Program-made: the position numbers and the translations under genes
Shown: piece after piece, positions 1 through 9,258 of the stretch
How the letters are laid out: every line of letters begins with the position of its first letter
Numbering within the stretch: the first letter of the stretch is position 1
Notes under the pieces: model-generated
What the model saw: the letters and a program-made list of their open reading frames with translations, nothing else
Databases searched by the model: none
What the model was told of the DNA's origin: nothing
DNA from: Cedecea neteri
GTDB lineage: Bacteria > Pseudomonadota > Gammaproteobacteria > Enterobacterales > Enterobacteriaceae
DNA: 64,000 nt
Assembly: GCF_000758305.1 (NCBI RefSeq)
Contig: NZ_CP009458.1
Span: 1-64,000, forward strand
Direction of reading: 5' to 3'

Positions 1-1332
1 CAGCGAACAAAACATCATTGTGTGGATGGATCACCGCGCCATCACCCAGGCCGACAGAATTAACGCCCTGCACCACCGCGTGCTGGACTACGTGGGCGGG
101 ATTATTTCCCCGGAAATGCAGACGCCAAAATTGCTGTGGCTTAAACAGCACATGCCGAATACCTGGTCGAACGCGGCTACTATTTTGACCTGCCGGACTT
201 CCTGACCTGGCGCGCCACCGGGGATGATACCCGCTCACTCTGTTCCACCGTTTGTAAATGGACCTACATGGGCCACGAAGACAAATGGGACAGCAGTTAT
301 TTCCGCCAGATTGGGCTGGAAGATTTGCTGGAGCACGATGCAGAAAAAATTGGCCGCTATGTGAAAACCATGGGCGAGCCTCTGGGCCACGGCCTGACGC
401 AGCGCGCCGCAAGCGAGATGGGACTGATTGCCGGCACCGCCGTCAGCGTCTCGATTATTGATGCCCATGCCGGCACGCTCGGTACGCTCGGCGCCTGCGG
501 TGTTTCAGGCGAAGTGGCAGATTTTGACCGCGCGTGGCGCTCATCGGCGGCACTTCTACGGGCATATGGCCATTTCAAAAGAAGCGCGCTTTATTAACGG
601 CATTTGGGGGCCTTATTACTCCGCCGTGCTGCCGGGCTACTGGCTAAACGAAGGCGGCCAGTCGGCCACCGGGGCGCTTATCGACCATATTATTCAGTCT
701 CACCCTTGCTATGAGACGCTGCTTGCCCAGGCGAAAACTCAGGGGCAAACCATTTATGAACTGCTGAACGCCCTGCTGCGTAAAATGGCCGGGGAGCCGG
801 AAAACATCGCCTTCCTGACGAAGGATATGCACATCCTGCCCTACTTCCACGGCAACCGTTCCCGCGCGCCAATCCGACGCTAACCGGTGTCATCAGCGGC
901 TGAAGCTTTCCCGCACGCCGGAAGATATGGCGCTGCAGTACCTGGCGACGATTCAGGCTATCGCGCTTGGTACCCGCCATATTATCGAAACCATGAACCA
1001 CAGCGGCTACACCATCGACACCATCATGGCGAGCGGCGGCGGCACCAAAAACCCAATTTTCGTTCAGGAACACGCCAACGCCACCGGCTGCGCGATGTTG
1101 CTGCCGGAAGAGAGCGAGGCGATGCTGCTGGGCAGCGCGATGATGGGCACGGTGGCGGCGGGCGTGTTTGACTCCTTCCCGGAAGCGATGTCGGTCATGA
1201 GCCGCATTGGCAAAAACGGTCACACCGCAGACTAACCGCATCAAGCAGTACTACGACCGCAAATACAAAGTGTTCCACGAGATGTACCTCGACCACATGA
1301 AATACCGCCAGCTGATGCAGGAGGAAGCATGA
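1..1332 (+). CDS. FGGY-family pentulose/carbohydrate kinase, 5' end outside window, frameshifted as read
   Basis: ATP-dependent kinase of the FGGY family (ribulokinase / Yersinia-type carbohydrate kinase branch), expected to phosphorylate a pentulose or related sugar in the cytosol. The window opens inside the N-terminal domain (VWMDHRA). Later segments include the actin-like fold pieces GLIAGTAVSVSIIDAHAG and the C-terminal MASGGGTKNPIFVQ, typical of the ADP-binding end of FGGY kinases. The reading frame is broken at about 175, 530, 560, 858, 891 and 1220. Five breaks are repaired by restoring one base in a short G or C run and the sixth by removing one A, so the gene is probably intact in the cell. 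Its TGA overlaps the ATG of the next gene (ATGA), indicating translational coupling. The substrate cannot be named. Confidence 0.75.
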
Positions 1333-1926
1333 GTGCCTCCTGGCAGCAGGCCGTAAACGCATGGGAAACCTGTAGTCGCGAACTTGCAGCTCTGGAACAG
1401 CACTTGAGCGAGCCGCAGTGGCTCGCCTTGCTGGCCGAACTGAGAAACTGCAAAGGCAAGATTGGGTCACCGGCGTCGGCACTTCCGGCATCGCCGCGAG
1501 GAAAATTGCCCATATGCTGGCCTGCGTCGAACACCCGGCCATTTATCTCAGCGCGACGGACGCGGCGCATGGCGATCTGGCTTTTTACGTGCGGACGATC
1601 TGATGATCATGCTTTCCCGGGGTGGGAATTCCGACGAACTGACGCGCCTGTTGCCGGGCATCGCGGCCAGAAACGTCCCGCTCATTAGCGTGACCGAAAA
1701 CCCGGATTCGGCCATCGCCCAGTCGGCAAGGTTGGTGATTTCTACCGGCGTGAAGCAGGAAATGGATCCGCTGAATATGCTGGCGACCACGTCGATAATC
1801 CTGGCGCTGGCGATTTTTGATGCCGCCTGCGCCTGCCTGATGAGCGAGAGCGGTTATTCGAAAGAGACGCTGCTCGCCGTTCATCCCGGTGGGGATGTCG
1901 GGCTGACGTTAAGCCAGCAGAAATAA
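1329..1926 (+). CDS. SIS-domain sugar-phosphate isomerase-like protein (KpsF/GutQ type), frameshifted as read
   Basis: Single SIS (sugar isomerase) domain protein of about 200 residues, resembling the SIS half of arabinose-5-phosphate isomerases but without CBS domains. Visible SIS features are VTGVGTSGIAARKIAHMLAC, the phosphosugar-binding MLSRGGNSDEL and the late LLAVHPGGDVG. Two frame breaks, near 1461 and 1578, are each repaired by one added base (T and G respectively), like those in the upstream kinase. The start ATG overlaps the kinase stop, so the two form one operon, likely a sugar kinase plus aldose/ketose-phosphate isomerase pair. The operon ends at a terminator directly after this gene. 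The exact sugar is unknown. Confidence 0.7.
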
Positions 1927-1951
1927 AAAAGGCTCCCGCCTGGGAGCCTTT
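1926..1951. terminator. Bidirectional intrinsic terminator between the SIS gene and glyA
   Basis: A perfect 7-bp stem GGCTCCC/GGGAGCC with a 4-base loop is flanked by an A-run on the left and a T-run on the right, so it can end the sugar operon on the plus strand and glyA on the minus strand. Confidence 0.85.
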
Positions 1952-1970
1952 CAACATTTCAGCTTAACGA

Positions 1971-3225
1971 TTATGCGTAAACCGGGAAGCGGGAACAGAT
2001 ATCCAGCACTTTACCTTTGACGCGCTCGATAACCGCTTCGTCATTGATGTTGTCCAGAACGTCACACATCCAGCCAGCCAGTTCTTTCACTTCCGCTTCT
2101 TTAAAGCCACGGCGAGTCACAGCCGGAGAACCGATACGGATACCGGAGGTCACGAACGGGCTCTTCGGATCGTTTGGTACGCTGTTTTTGTTCACGGTGA
2201 TGTTGGCACGGCCCAGGGCAGCGTCAGCTTCTTTACCGGTCAGGTTTTTATCAACCAGATCCAGCAGGAACAGGTGGTTTTCAGTGCCACCGGAAACCAC
2301 TTTGTAGCCACGGTTCAGGAACACTTCCACCATCGCTTTGGCGTTTTTAGCAACCTGCTGCTGGTAAACCTTGAACTCAGGCTCCATTGCTTCTTTCAAC
2401 GCAACGGCTTTAGCCGCGATAACGTGCATCAGCGGGCCGCCCTGCGCGCTTGGGAATACGGCAGAGTTCAGTTTCTTGTAGAGATCTTCGTCGCCGCCCT
2501 TCGCCAGGATCAGGCCGCCGCGTGGACCCGCCAGGGTTTTGTGGGTGGTGGTGGTCACAACGTGAGCGTGTGGTACCGGGTTCGGATAAACGTCTGCGGC
2601 AATCAGGCCCGCAACGTGCGCCATATCAACGAACAGGTAAGCGCCGATGCTGTCTGCGATTTCGCGCATCTTCGCCCAGTCAACCACGCCGGAGTAGGCA
2701 GAGAAGCCGCCGATGATCATCTTCGGCTTGTGCTCTTTAGCCTGCTTCGCCATGTCTTCGTAGTCAATTTTACCGGACTCATCGATACCGTAAGGAATGA
2801 TGTTGTACAGTTTGCCAGAGAAGTTAACCGGGAACCGTGAGTCAGGTGGCCGCCCTGCGCGCCAGGTTCATGCCCAGCACGGTATCGCCCGGCTGCAGCA
2901 GCGCGGTGTATACCGCGAAGTTAGCCTGGGAACCGGAGTGTGGCTGCACGTTCGCATAGTCTGCACCAAACAGCTCTTTCGCACGGTCGATAGCCAGCTG
3001 CTCAACGATGTCCACATACTCGCAACCGCCGTAGTAGCGCTTGCCTGGGTAACCTTCAGCATATTTGTTTGTCAGCTGAGAACCCTGAGCCTGCATCACG
3101 CGCGGGCTGGTGTAGTTTTCGGAGGCGATCAGTTCAATGTGCTCTTCCTGACGTACTTTCTCTTGCTCCATGGCCTGCCACAGTTCGGCATCGTAATCGG
3201 CAATGTTCATTTCACGCTTTAACAT
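1971..3225 (-). CDS. glyA: Serine hydroxymethyltransferase, frameshifted as read
   Basis: PLP enzyme converting serine and tetrahydrofolate to glycine and 5,10-methylene-THF, the main source of one-carbon units. The sequence follows E. coli GlyA from MLKREMNIADYDAELW to KVLDICSRFPVYA. The PLP-lysine motif VVTTTTHKTLAGPRGG is present. The start at 3225 is chosen because AGGAG lies 8 bases upstream; the in-frame ATG at 3231 would sit inside that ribosome-binding site. The frame breaks near 2828-2868, where MNLA should run into GGHLTHGSPVNF: two extra bases in a GC repeat and one missing C account for it. GlyA is near-essential, so this is most likely a sequence error. The divergent promoter region carries a PurR box, as in E. 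coli. Confidence 0.93.
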
Positions 3226-3344
3226 TCGCATCTCCTGACTCAGCTAACGGTAAAAATTTTACTGCAATGAGGGGGCCCATTTGGGCGACGGGCAACAGTG
3301 TAAACCGAAACCCTTTCGGGTGATAGGGCTTGACAGAGGTTTTT

Positions 3345-3360
3345 ACGCAAACGATTACCC
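3345..3360 (-). promoter_or_regulatory. PurR operator of glyA
   Basis: ACGCAAACGATTACCC matches the PurR operator consensus and is nearly identical to the E. coli glyA PurR box. It lies in the 328-bp glyA-hmp divergent region, 120 bp upstream of the glyA start, consistent with purine repression of one-carbon metabolism. Outside this box and the NsrR site I see no further strong element there; MetR sites are expected from E. coli but I could not assign them confidently. Confidence 0.75.
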
Positions 3361-3502
3361 AGGCATGAAATAAGGCTTCCATGCAATAAAGTCTGCCTCT
3401 TTTTGCCGGATATTTCTTCATCAGCGCTATGCGTATTTTTCATGTTCTGTGAACTCAGTCGTTAACAACAATAACCCATTTACAACATAAGGCCATTTCT
3501 AT

Positions 3503-3525
3503 AAGATGCATTTAAAATGCAATTT
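3503..3525 (+). promoter_or_regulatory. NsrR binding site upstream of hmp
   Basis: AAGATGCATTT, one A, then AAATGCAATTT forms the 11-1-11 imperfect palindrome known for the nitric-oxide-sensing repressor NsrR. It lies 29 bp before the hmp start codon, the position at which NsrR represses hmp in E. coli. Nitric oxide would relieve repression and switch on the detoxifying flavohaemoglobin. Confidence 0.8.
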
Positions 3526-3553
3526 ATACATTACGCCGTTTATGGAGACCGCC

Positions 3554-4741
3554 ATGCTAGACGCACAAACCATCGCCGTTGTTAAGTCGACCATCCCTCT
3601 GCTGGCCGCAACCGGGCCTAAACTTACCGCCCATTTTTATGAGCGCATGTTCAGCCACAACCCGGAGCTGAAGAGATCTTTAACATGAGCAATCAGCGCA
3701 ACGGTGACCAGCGCGAAGCGCTGTTCAACGCCATTTGCGCGTATGCTTCCAACATCGAAAATCTGGCTGCCCTCTTGCCAGCGGTAGAGAAAATCGCCCA
3801 GAAGCACACCACCTTCCAGATCAAGCCAGAGCAATACAACATCGTGGGCAGCCATCTGCTGGCCACGTTAGACGAGCTGTTCAGCCCGGGCAGGAAGTGC
3901 TGGACGCCTGGGGAAAAGCCTACGGCGTTCTGGCGCAGGTCTTTATTAACCGCGAGTCAGAAATTTACCAGGATAACGCCGCTAAGCAGGGTGGCTGGGA
4001 AGGTACGCGTCCCTTCACTATCGTAGAGAAAAAAGAGCAAAGTTCACTGATCACCAGCTTCGAACTTGTCCCGCTGGACGGCGGCCCGGTGGCGGATTAT
4101 CAGCCGGGGCAATATCTCGGCGTCTGGCTGAAGCTGTTGGTTTCCCGCATCAGGAAATTCGTCAGTACTCTTTGACCCGCCAGCCGAACGGAAAAAGCTA
4201 CCGCATTGCCGTGAAGCGTGAAGAGAAAGGTATGGTCTCAAACTGGCTGCATAATCATGCTCAGGCTGGCGATCGGGTGCATCTGGCTTCACCGGCAGGC
4301 GACTTCTTTATGGACGTCAACTCCGGCACGCCGGTGACGCTGATTTCCGCAGGCGTCGGCCAGACGCCGATGCTCTCGATGCTGGACACGCTGGCGAACA
4401 GCGGCCACCAGGCGCAGGTCAACTGGCTGCACGCCGCCGAACACGGGGATGTACACGCCTTTAGCGAAGAAGTGGCCGAACTTGGCGCGAAGCTGCCGAA
4501 ATTTGAAAGCCACGTCTGGTACCGTGAACCCTCCGCAGAGGATCGTGCCCTGCCGCGCTTTAATCGCGAAGGACTGATGAATTTGCTGGAAATCGAAGGG
4601 AAGTTAAGCGACCCGGCGATGCAGTTCTATCTTTGCGGCCCGATCAACTTTATGCGTTTTGCGGCGGAACAGTTAGTGAAGATTGGCGTGAATAAAGACA
4701 GCATTCACTACGAGTGCTTTGGCCCGCACAAGGTGATGTAG
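3554..4741 (+). CDS. hmp: Flavohaemoglobin / nitric oxide dioxygenase, frameshifted as read
   Basis: Cytosolic NO dioxygenase (NO + O2 + NAD(P)H to nitrate). An N-terminal globin domain (MLDAQTIAVVKSTIPLL, KLTAHFYERMF) is followed by an FAD-binding domain and a C-terminal NAD-binding domain with TLISAGVGQTPMLSML and FYLCGPINFM, ending YECFGPHKVM. GGAG precedes the ATG at 3554. Three frame breaks are each a lost base in a homopolymer: AAA to AA near 3669 (ELKEIF), CC to C near 3888 (SPGQEVL) and CC to C near 4128 (WLKPVGFPHQ). With these repaired the protein is 396 residues, the E. coli length. It is divergent from glyA and under an NsrR site. Confidence 0.93.
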
Positions 4742-4755
4742 TTTAGTACGATTTC

Positions 4756-4819
4756 CCCTCACCCCAACCCTCTCCCCAAAGGGGCGAGGGAGTAAAGGCA
4801 ATGTCCGCCTGGGTGAGGG
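4756..4819. repeat. CCCTCACCC...GGGTGAGGG palindromic repeat element
   Basis: A 64-bp element bounded by inverted arms CCCTCACCC (4756-4764) and GGGTGAGGG (4811-4819), with an inner hairpin CTCTCCCC/GGGGCGAG. It lies between the convergent hmp and glnB genes. The same arms bound a larger element at 9259-9453, so this is a dispersed intergenic repeat of this genome. It has no obvious T-run and is not a standard terminator. Confidence 0.65.
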
Positions 4820-4831
4820 TAAAAACTTAAA

Positions 4832-5169
4832 TCAAATCGCCGCGTCATCTTCTTCGCCGGTACGAATACGCACCACGCGTGCTACATCAAACACGAAAAT
4901 CTTACCGTCACCAATCTTGCCTGTCTGGGCCGTGCGGATAATGGTGTCCACGCAGGTATCAACGATATCGTCGGTCACCACAATTTCAATTTTTACTTTT
5001 GGCAGGAAGTCCACCATGTACTCGCACCGCGGTACAGCTCGGTATGCCCTTTCTGACGGCCAAAGCCTTTCACTTCCGTCACCGTCATGCCGGTAATGCC
5101 TACTTCAGCCAGCGCTTCGCGCACATCATCCAGTTTGAAAGGTTTAATAATCGCATCAATTTTTTTCAT
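4832..5169 (-). CDS. glnB: Nitrogen regulatory protein P-II 1, frameshifted as read
   Basis: Trimeric signal-transduction protein that senses 2-oxoglutarate and ATP/ADP and is uridylylated by GlnD, controlling NtrB and glutamine synthetase adenylylation. The T-loop sequence GHTELYRG with the uridylylation Tyr51 is visible once the frame is repaired. The C-terminal GKIGDGKIFVFDVARVVRIRTGEEDDAAI is intact and almost identical to E. coli. The single break is near 5024, where GCGGAG is read as GCGAG. With one G restored the product is 112 residues, the family length. It lies 66 bp downstream of glrR on the same strand, the E. coli arrangement. Confidence 0.93.
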
Positions 5170-5235
5170 GGTATTACCGGTGTCCCCGCGCGGCGTTTTG
5201 TACTGTTAGTAATCGGTTGCTCACACTACCACAGC

Positions 5236-6573
5236 CTACTCTTTAAAGTCATTGGCCTCGAGTTCATGCCTGGCCAGTAATTTATAGAATTCGGTTCGGT
5301 TACGCCCCGCCATGCGCGCGGCATGGGTGACATTTCCTTTGGTAATTTGCAGCAGCTTACGCAAATAGTTTAGCTCGAACTGGTTACGCGCTTCGACAAA
5401 TGTCGGCAAGGCGGTGTTTTCGCCTTCCAGCGCCTGCTCCACCAGCGCTTCGCCAATCACCGGGGCTGAGGTCAGCGCCACGCACTGCTCAATCACGTTC
5501 ACCAGCTGGCGCACGTTGCCTGGCCAGCTTGCGGTCATCAGCCGCTTCATGGCGTCGGTGGAGAAACTCCGAACGAAAGGTTTGTGCCTGTCGGCGGACT
5601 GGCGTAACAAATGATTCGCCAGCAGCGGAATATCTTCGGCGCGTTCATGCAGCGCAGGAATTTTCAGGTTCACAACGTTGAGGCGGTAGAAGAGATCTTC
5701 ACGAAACTCCCCGCGCTCCATGGCTTTCGGCAAGTCCCGGTGCGTGGCGGAGATAATCCGCACGTCAATGTCCAGATCGCGGTTGCTGCCCAGCGGGCGA
5801 ACTTTCCGCTCCTGCAAAACGCGCAGCAGCTTAACCTGGAGCGGGATTGGCATATCGCCGATTTCATCGAGGAACAGCGTTCCACCTTCCGCCGCCTGGA
5901 ACAGCCCTTCACGGCTGCTGACCGCGCCGGTAAAGGCCCCGCGAGCGTGACCAAACAGCTCGGATTCCAGCAGTTGCTCAGGCAGCGCGCCACAGTTAAT
6001 CGCAATAAACGCTTTTTTGCTGCGAGGGCTGGCGTTATGTATTGCCTGAGCCAGAATCTCTTTCCCGGTGCCGCTTTGGCCGTTAATCAACACGCTGACG
6101 TCCGACTGCGCCACCATGCGCGCCTGCTCGAGCAAACGCTGCATAATCGGGCTGCGGGTCACAATGGTGTCGCGCCACATATCATCGCCAGCGATGATCG
6201 TGTGCTCAAGCGCATTGTTGATGGCCTGATAAAGCGCATCTCTGTCCACCGGCTTGGTGAGGAAGCTGAATACACCCTGCTGGGTTGCCGCCACGGCATC
6301 AGGGATAGAGCCGTGCGCAGTCAGAATGATCACCGGCATCCCCGGCTGGCCTTTTTGGATCTCCGCGAACAGCGCCATGCCGTCCATTTCGTCCATTCTG
6401 AGATCGCTTATCACCAGATCGATTTTCTCTCGCGCCAGGACTTTCAGTCCCTCAGCCCCGCTTTCAGCCGTGGTGACCGTATACCCCTCGCTCGACAGGC
6501 GCATTCCCAGCAGTTTTAACAGGCCGGGATCATCATCCACTAAGAGTAAGCGCGCGGGTTTCCTTTGCGTCAT
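5236..6573 (-). CDS. glrR: Sigma-54-dependent response regulator GlrR (QseF)
   Basis: Response regulator that activates sigma-54 transcription of the small RNA glmY after phosphorylation by GlrK. The 445 residues comprise an N-terminal receiver (phospho-Asp in LVISDLRMDEMDG), a central AAA+ domain with Walker A GQSGTGKE and the sigma-54 contact loop GAFTGA, and a C-terminal Fis-type helix-turn-helix (GNVTHAARMAGRNRTEFYKLL). Its ATG overlaps the qseG stop (ATGA). The TGTC-N10-GACA boxes upstream of glmY in this window are its expected targets. The frame is intact, in contrast to the genes before it. Confidence 0.97.
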   Translation of the reverse strand: MTQRKPARLLLVDDDPGLLKLLGMRLSSEGYTVTTAESGAEGLKVLAREKIDLVISDLRMDEMDGMALFAEIQKGQPGMPVIILTAHGSIPDAVAATQQGVFSFLTKPVDRDALYQAINNALEHTIIAGDDMWRDTIVTRSPIMQRLLEQARMVAQSDVSVLINGQSGTGKEILAQAIHNASPRSKKAFIAINCGALPEQLLESELFGHARGAFTGAVSSREGLFQAAEGGTLFLDEIGDMPIPLQVKLLRVLQERKVRPLGSNRDLDIDVRIISATHRDLPKAMERGEFREDLFYRLNVVNLKIPALHERAEDIPLLANHLLRQSADRHKPFVRSFSTDAMKRLMTASWPGNVRQLVNVIEQCVALTSAPVIGEALVEQALEGENTALPTFVEARNQFELNYLRKLLQITKGNVTHAARMAGRNRTEFYKLLARHELEANDFKE

Positions 6574-7331
6574 GGTTTTGCCTCCGGCTGCGATTTGTTT
6601 GGCGTACCGCTATCGTCGTCGTCGTTATCTTCCGAACTATGTGTGTCAGGCACCAGATTACTTCCCGGCTTGCGGCTGGAAAGCTGACGCTCAATATCAG
6701 TCAGATTTTCCAGCTTGCGTGTTGTGAGATCGAGCTGGCCACGCAAGCGCTGCTGCTGTTCCCGCAGCGTATCCAGCTCGCCGTCCGTTGACTGCTGCAG
6801 CTTGCTATAGCGCGTGCGCTCATCCGAAAGCTTGAGCTGTGACAACTGCCCGTCACGCCAAATCTCAAACAGGGAACGTACCTGTACAGGCACTTCGCTG
6901 GTCATGGTGTCGAGCTGGGTCATGTAACGGCGGCGCTCGGTCGGGGTAATTTTAGCCGTGGACAGCAAAATGCCGCGCTTAAATGTGTCCTGCCAGGTTT
7001 CTGCTGGCCACTGGCGAGCTTCTGCACGGGCTTCTGCCGGTGGCAGGCGCTGCGCGCAATCCATACCGCGCAGCCAGTAAAGCGGGTTACTGCTAACGTC
7101 ATGTCCCGTCAGCGCCCATATTTCGGTGCAGTCCGTGGACAGGTAATCAGGAATTTGTTGTTCCGGGATATGTGGTTTGTGGGCTTCATCCAGGCTGCTG
7201 GACACGCTTGATGGTGCGCATCCTGTCAACAATGTCGCACCGGCCAGCGCCCCGGATACCCAGCCAATAAGGCGAGCCAAAGACCCGCGGCGTGGTTCAC
7301 GCAATAAAAGTACTTTCATCGTTTTAATCAT
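6570..7331 (-). CDS. qseG: Outer-membrane lipoprotein QseG (YfhG) of the GlrK/GlrR system
   Basis: Lipoprotein encoded between the sensor glrK and regulator glrR. In enterobacteria it interacts with the GlrK kinase in the envelope and modulates its activity. The N-terminus has a basic stretch, a hydrophobic segment and a lipobox LLTGC at about residues 35-39, which would place the lipidated Cys at the mature N-terminus. The middle and end carry a coiled-coil-like region (LREQQQRLRGQL) and a low-complexity acidic tail (SSEDNDDDDSGT). The start at 7331 overlaps glrK by 8 bases; a second in-frame ATG at 7319 is possible. It is less conserved than its neighbours. Confidence 0.88.
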   Translation of the reverse strand: MIKTMKVLLLREPRRGSLARLIGWVSGALAGATLLTGCAPSSVSSSLDEAHKPHIPEQQIPDYLSTDCTEIWALTGHDVSSNPLYWLRGMDCAQRLPPAEARAEARQWPAETWQDTFKRGILLSTAKITPTERRRYMTQLDTMTSEVPVQVRSLFEIWRDGQLSQLKLSDERTRYSKLQQSTDGELDTLREQQQRLRGQLDLTTRKLENLTDIERQLSSRKPGSNLVPDTHSSEDNDDDDSGTPNKSQPEAKP

Positions 7332-8760
7332 TCTCAGGGAAAACCGGTAATTCGATACGGAAGCATACTTCCGCGCTGTTAGCGTTAATCAGGCTAAGTT
7401 TTCCGTGCATACGGCGAATGCAATCCCTGGCGATACTTAACCCCAGGCCACTTCCCTTGACGGAACCCTTCCGCTGGTGGCTGCCCTGGAAGAAAGGCTC
7501 AAAAATCATCTCTTGTTCCGTGGCCGGAATCGGCTCGCCTGTGTTCGCGACCTCAATGTAAAGCATCGCACCCACCTGCGAACTCCGGAGGTAAATGGTA
7601 CCGGATTCACTGCCGTAGTGCACCGCATTGGAGTAGAGATTATCCAGTACGCTCATCAGCAGCGTCGGCTCTGCGAGGCAAGCTTTCGGGCTTAATTGCA
7701 TCTCGGTATGCATCATTTTAGCCCTTGCCGGGAGGCTGTGGGCAGAGATAACCATTTCCACGATCGGAGCCACCTCGACCCTTTCCAGGGTTACCACGCC
7801 GTCTGCCAGCTTGCGGTTATAGTCCAACAGCTGTTCAATCAGCTTTTGCAGGTGGCGACTGCTGTTGTCCAGGATGGCGACGACCTCTTTCTGGTCAGAA
7901 TTGAGCGGCCCGGCAACCTGGTCAGCAAGCAGTTCCGTCCCCTCTCTCATACTGGCGAGCGGGGTTTTTAACTCATGAGAAAGATGGCGGAGAAACTCGT
8001 GGCGCTGGGATTCAAGCCAGGACAGGCGTTCGCTGAGCCAGACAATACGCTGCCCAACGGAGCGCAGTTCGCGTGGCCCTTTAAATACTTCGCTGTTGCC
8101 GAGAGAGCGCCCTTCCCCCAGCCGGTTGATCATCCGTTCGATGCCTTTAACCGGGCCGATAATCATGCGGGTGAAGATGATGACCAGCCCCAGGCTGAGC
8201 AGAAACAGCACCAGGGCCTGCCAACCGAAGAACTGGCCTCGTTCGGCAATTTCCTGCTGCAGCTGCTGTCCGCGAGAGAACACCACCGTTCGCGTGGCCT
8301 GCACCATTTCAGCATTGGTTGAGGCGAACTGCTCAAGTTGATTTGCAGCCGCTGCTTCCGGCCCGCTGTTTTTACATTTCAGTTCAGCCAGATCGCTTAA
8401 AGACTGGCTGAGCGATTGGTAGAGTTTCGGATCGGGTAATACGGAGGCGTGGGCTTCAAGCATTTGAGCATAGCGCTGACGCTGCCCCTGATACAGCTGA
8501 GCAAGGCGCGAGTCATCAAGCACGCAGTACTGGCGGTAGCTACGCTCCATTTCCAGCGCGACATTGGTCATCGCTTCGCTGCGGCGGGCATCGGTTAGCG
8601 TGGTGCGGTTAGTCAACGCGGCCTGAGCGCTCAGGGCGTTAAGACTTTGCCACGCCTGCCACGCAAGCACCAGCAGCGGTACGAGCACCAGTAAAAAGGC
8701 CATCATGACAAGCTGGCGCAAAGATCGGGGGAAAAAATGCCACTGGTTCAATAGCTTCAT
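7324..8760 (-). CDS. glrK: Sensor histidine kinase GlrK (QseE)
   Basis: Inner-membrane sensor kinase that phosphorylates GlrR. The 478 residues comprise an N-terminal membrane segment (MAFLLVLVPLLVLAW), a periplasmic domain, a second membrane segment (ALVLFLLSLGLVIIF), a HAMP linker and a cytosolic kinase core. The kinase core has the phospho-acceptor HELKTPLASMREG, N-box DNLYSNAVHYG and G-box GSGLGLSIARDC. It is the first gene of glrK-qseG-glrR and lies just downstream of the glmY terminator, so read-through from the glmY promoters may contribute to its expression, closing a feedback loop. Confidence 0.96.
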   Translation of the reverse strand: MKLLNQWHFFPRSLRQLVMMAFLLVLVPLLVLAWQAWQSLNALSAQAALTNRTTLTDARRSEAMTNVALEMERSYRQYCVLDDSRLAQLYQGQRQRYAQMLEAHASVLPDPKLYQSLSQSLSDLAELKCKNSGPEAAAANQLEQFASTNAEMVQATRTVVFSRGQQLQQEIAERGQFFGWQALVLFLLSLGLVIIFTRMIIGPVKGIERMINRLGEGRSLGNSEVFKGPRELRSVGQRIVWLSERLSWLESQRHEFLRHLSHELKTPLASMREGTELLADQVAGPLNSDQKEVVAILDNSSRHLQKLIEQLLDYNRKLADGVVTLERVEVAPIVEMVISAHSLPARAKMMHTEMQLSPKACLAEPTLLMSVLDNLYSNAVHYGSESGTIYLRSSQVGAMLYIEVANTGEPIPATEQEMIFEPFFQGSHQRKGSVKGSGLGLSIARDCIRRMHGKLSLINANSAEVCFRIELPVFPEND

Positions 8761-8829
8761 CTCACATTACCTGTATGACACGATGCTAGCCGCGATTGCG
8801 CGTGGTGGAAAGGTGCGATTCCCGGAAAC

Positions 8830-8862
8830 AACAAAGGCAGGGTCAAAAACCCTGCCTTTGTT
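8830..8862 (-). terminator. Intrinsic terminator of glmY
   Basis: A 14-bp perfect stem, AACAAAGGCAGGGT against its complement, with a 5-base loop. On the minus strand the descending arm ends in a T-rich stretch. It forms the 3' end of GlmY. Confidence 0.85.
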
Positions 8863-9022
8863 TAGGAATTAGGCGGCGCCTTACTCAACGTTTCGCCCGG
8901 AGCATGATAAGCCGCAAGGCATTTATCAAAAAATCGGACGGCAGGCACCTTTTTGTGCGTCATTCGGCGGTTTATGTAGTCTGTCTGAAAAGACGCTGAC
9001 ATAAGAGATTGAATGAGCCACT
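8835..9022 (-). ncRNA. glmY: Small regulatory RNA GlmY
   Basis: GlmY controls glucosamine-6-phosphate synthase: it sequesters RapZ, which protects the homologous RNA GlmZ and so raises glmS translation. The minus-strand sequence starts AGTGGCTCATTC at 9022 and continues through AGCGTCTTTTCAGACAGACT and CATGCTCCGGGCGAAACG, segments I recognise from E. coli glmY, ending at the GGCAGGG hairpin. Its place between purL and glrK is the conserved locus. A sigma-54 promoter and three GlrR boxes lie upstream. The 3' end is set by the terminator and is approximate. Confidence 0.92.
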
Positions 9023-9033
9023 GAGTCTTATTA

Positions 9034-9050
9034 AGCAGATATCGTGCCAA
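9034..9050 (-). promoter_or_regulatory. Sigma-54 promoter of glmY
   Basis: On the minus strand TTGGCACG, four bases, then CTGCT gives the -24 GG and -12 GC elements of a sigma-54 promoter. The -12 element lies about 12 bases before the GlmY 5' end at 9022. The spacing and match are close to consensus. Confidence 0.85.
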
Positions 9051-9137
9051 TATTGCGAGAAACTATTTAATCCATTGTTTTTATTATAGTTAATGACAAT
9101 AGACAGAAGATATATTATGCGTAATTTTTGTTCTGAG

Positions 9138-9251
9138 TGTCGCCATTTCACAACACTCTTAAACCATCTCAATCACCCCATTAAAAATCAATGAGTTAAA
9201 TGTCTCTTTTTGGCGACACATTAAAAACAAGAGTGTCGGGGTTTAGTGACA
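9138..9251. promoter_or_regulatory. Three GlrR binding sites upstream of glmY
   Basis: The GlrR motif TGTC-N10-GACA occurs exactly at 9201-9218 and 9234-9251, and with one mismatch (AACA) at 9138-9155. The sites lie 115-230 bp upstream of the GlmY start, with an AT-rich stretch between them and the promoter that could bind IHF. Three sites plus IHF is the architecture described for E. coli glmY. Confidence 0.82.
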
Positions 9252-9258
9252 AAAAAAG

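Noticed and set aside
3420..3470. MetR sites upstream of glyA
   Set aside because: Several TGAA/TTCA half sites are present but none at the expected spacing with enough matches to call.
3669..4128. Programmed frameshifting or gene decay in hmp
   Set aside because: Three independent one-base losses in homopolymers, in a stretch where every gene has the same defect, point to sequence error.
5611..6519. 302-codon plus-strand frame opposite glrR
   Set aside because: Shadow of the GC-rich glrR coding strand; composition typical of antisense translation.
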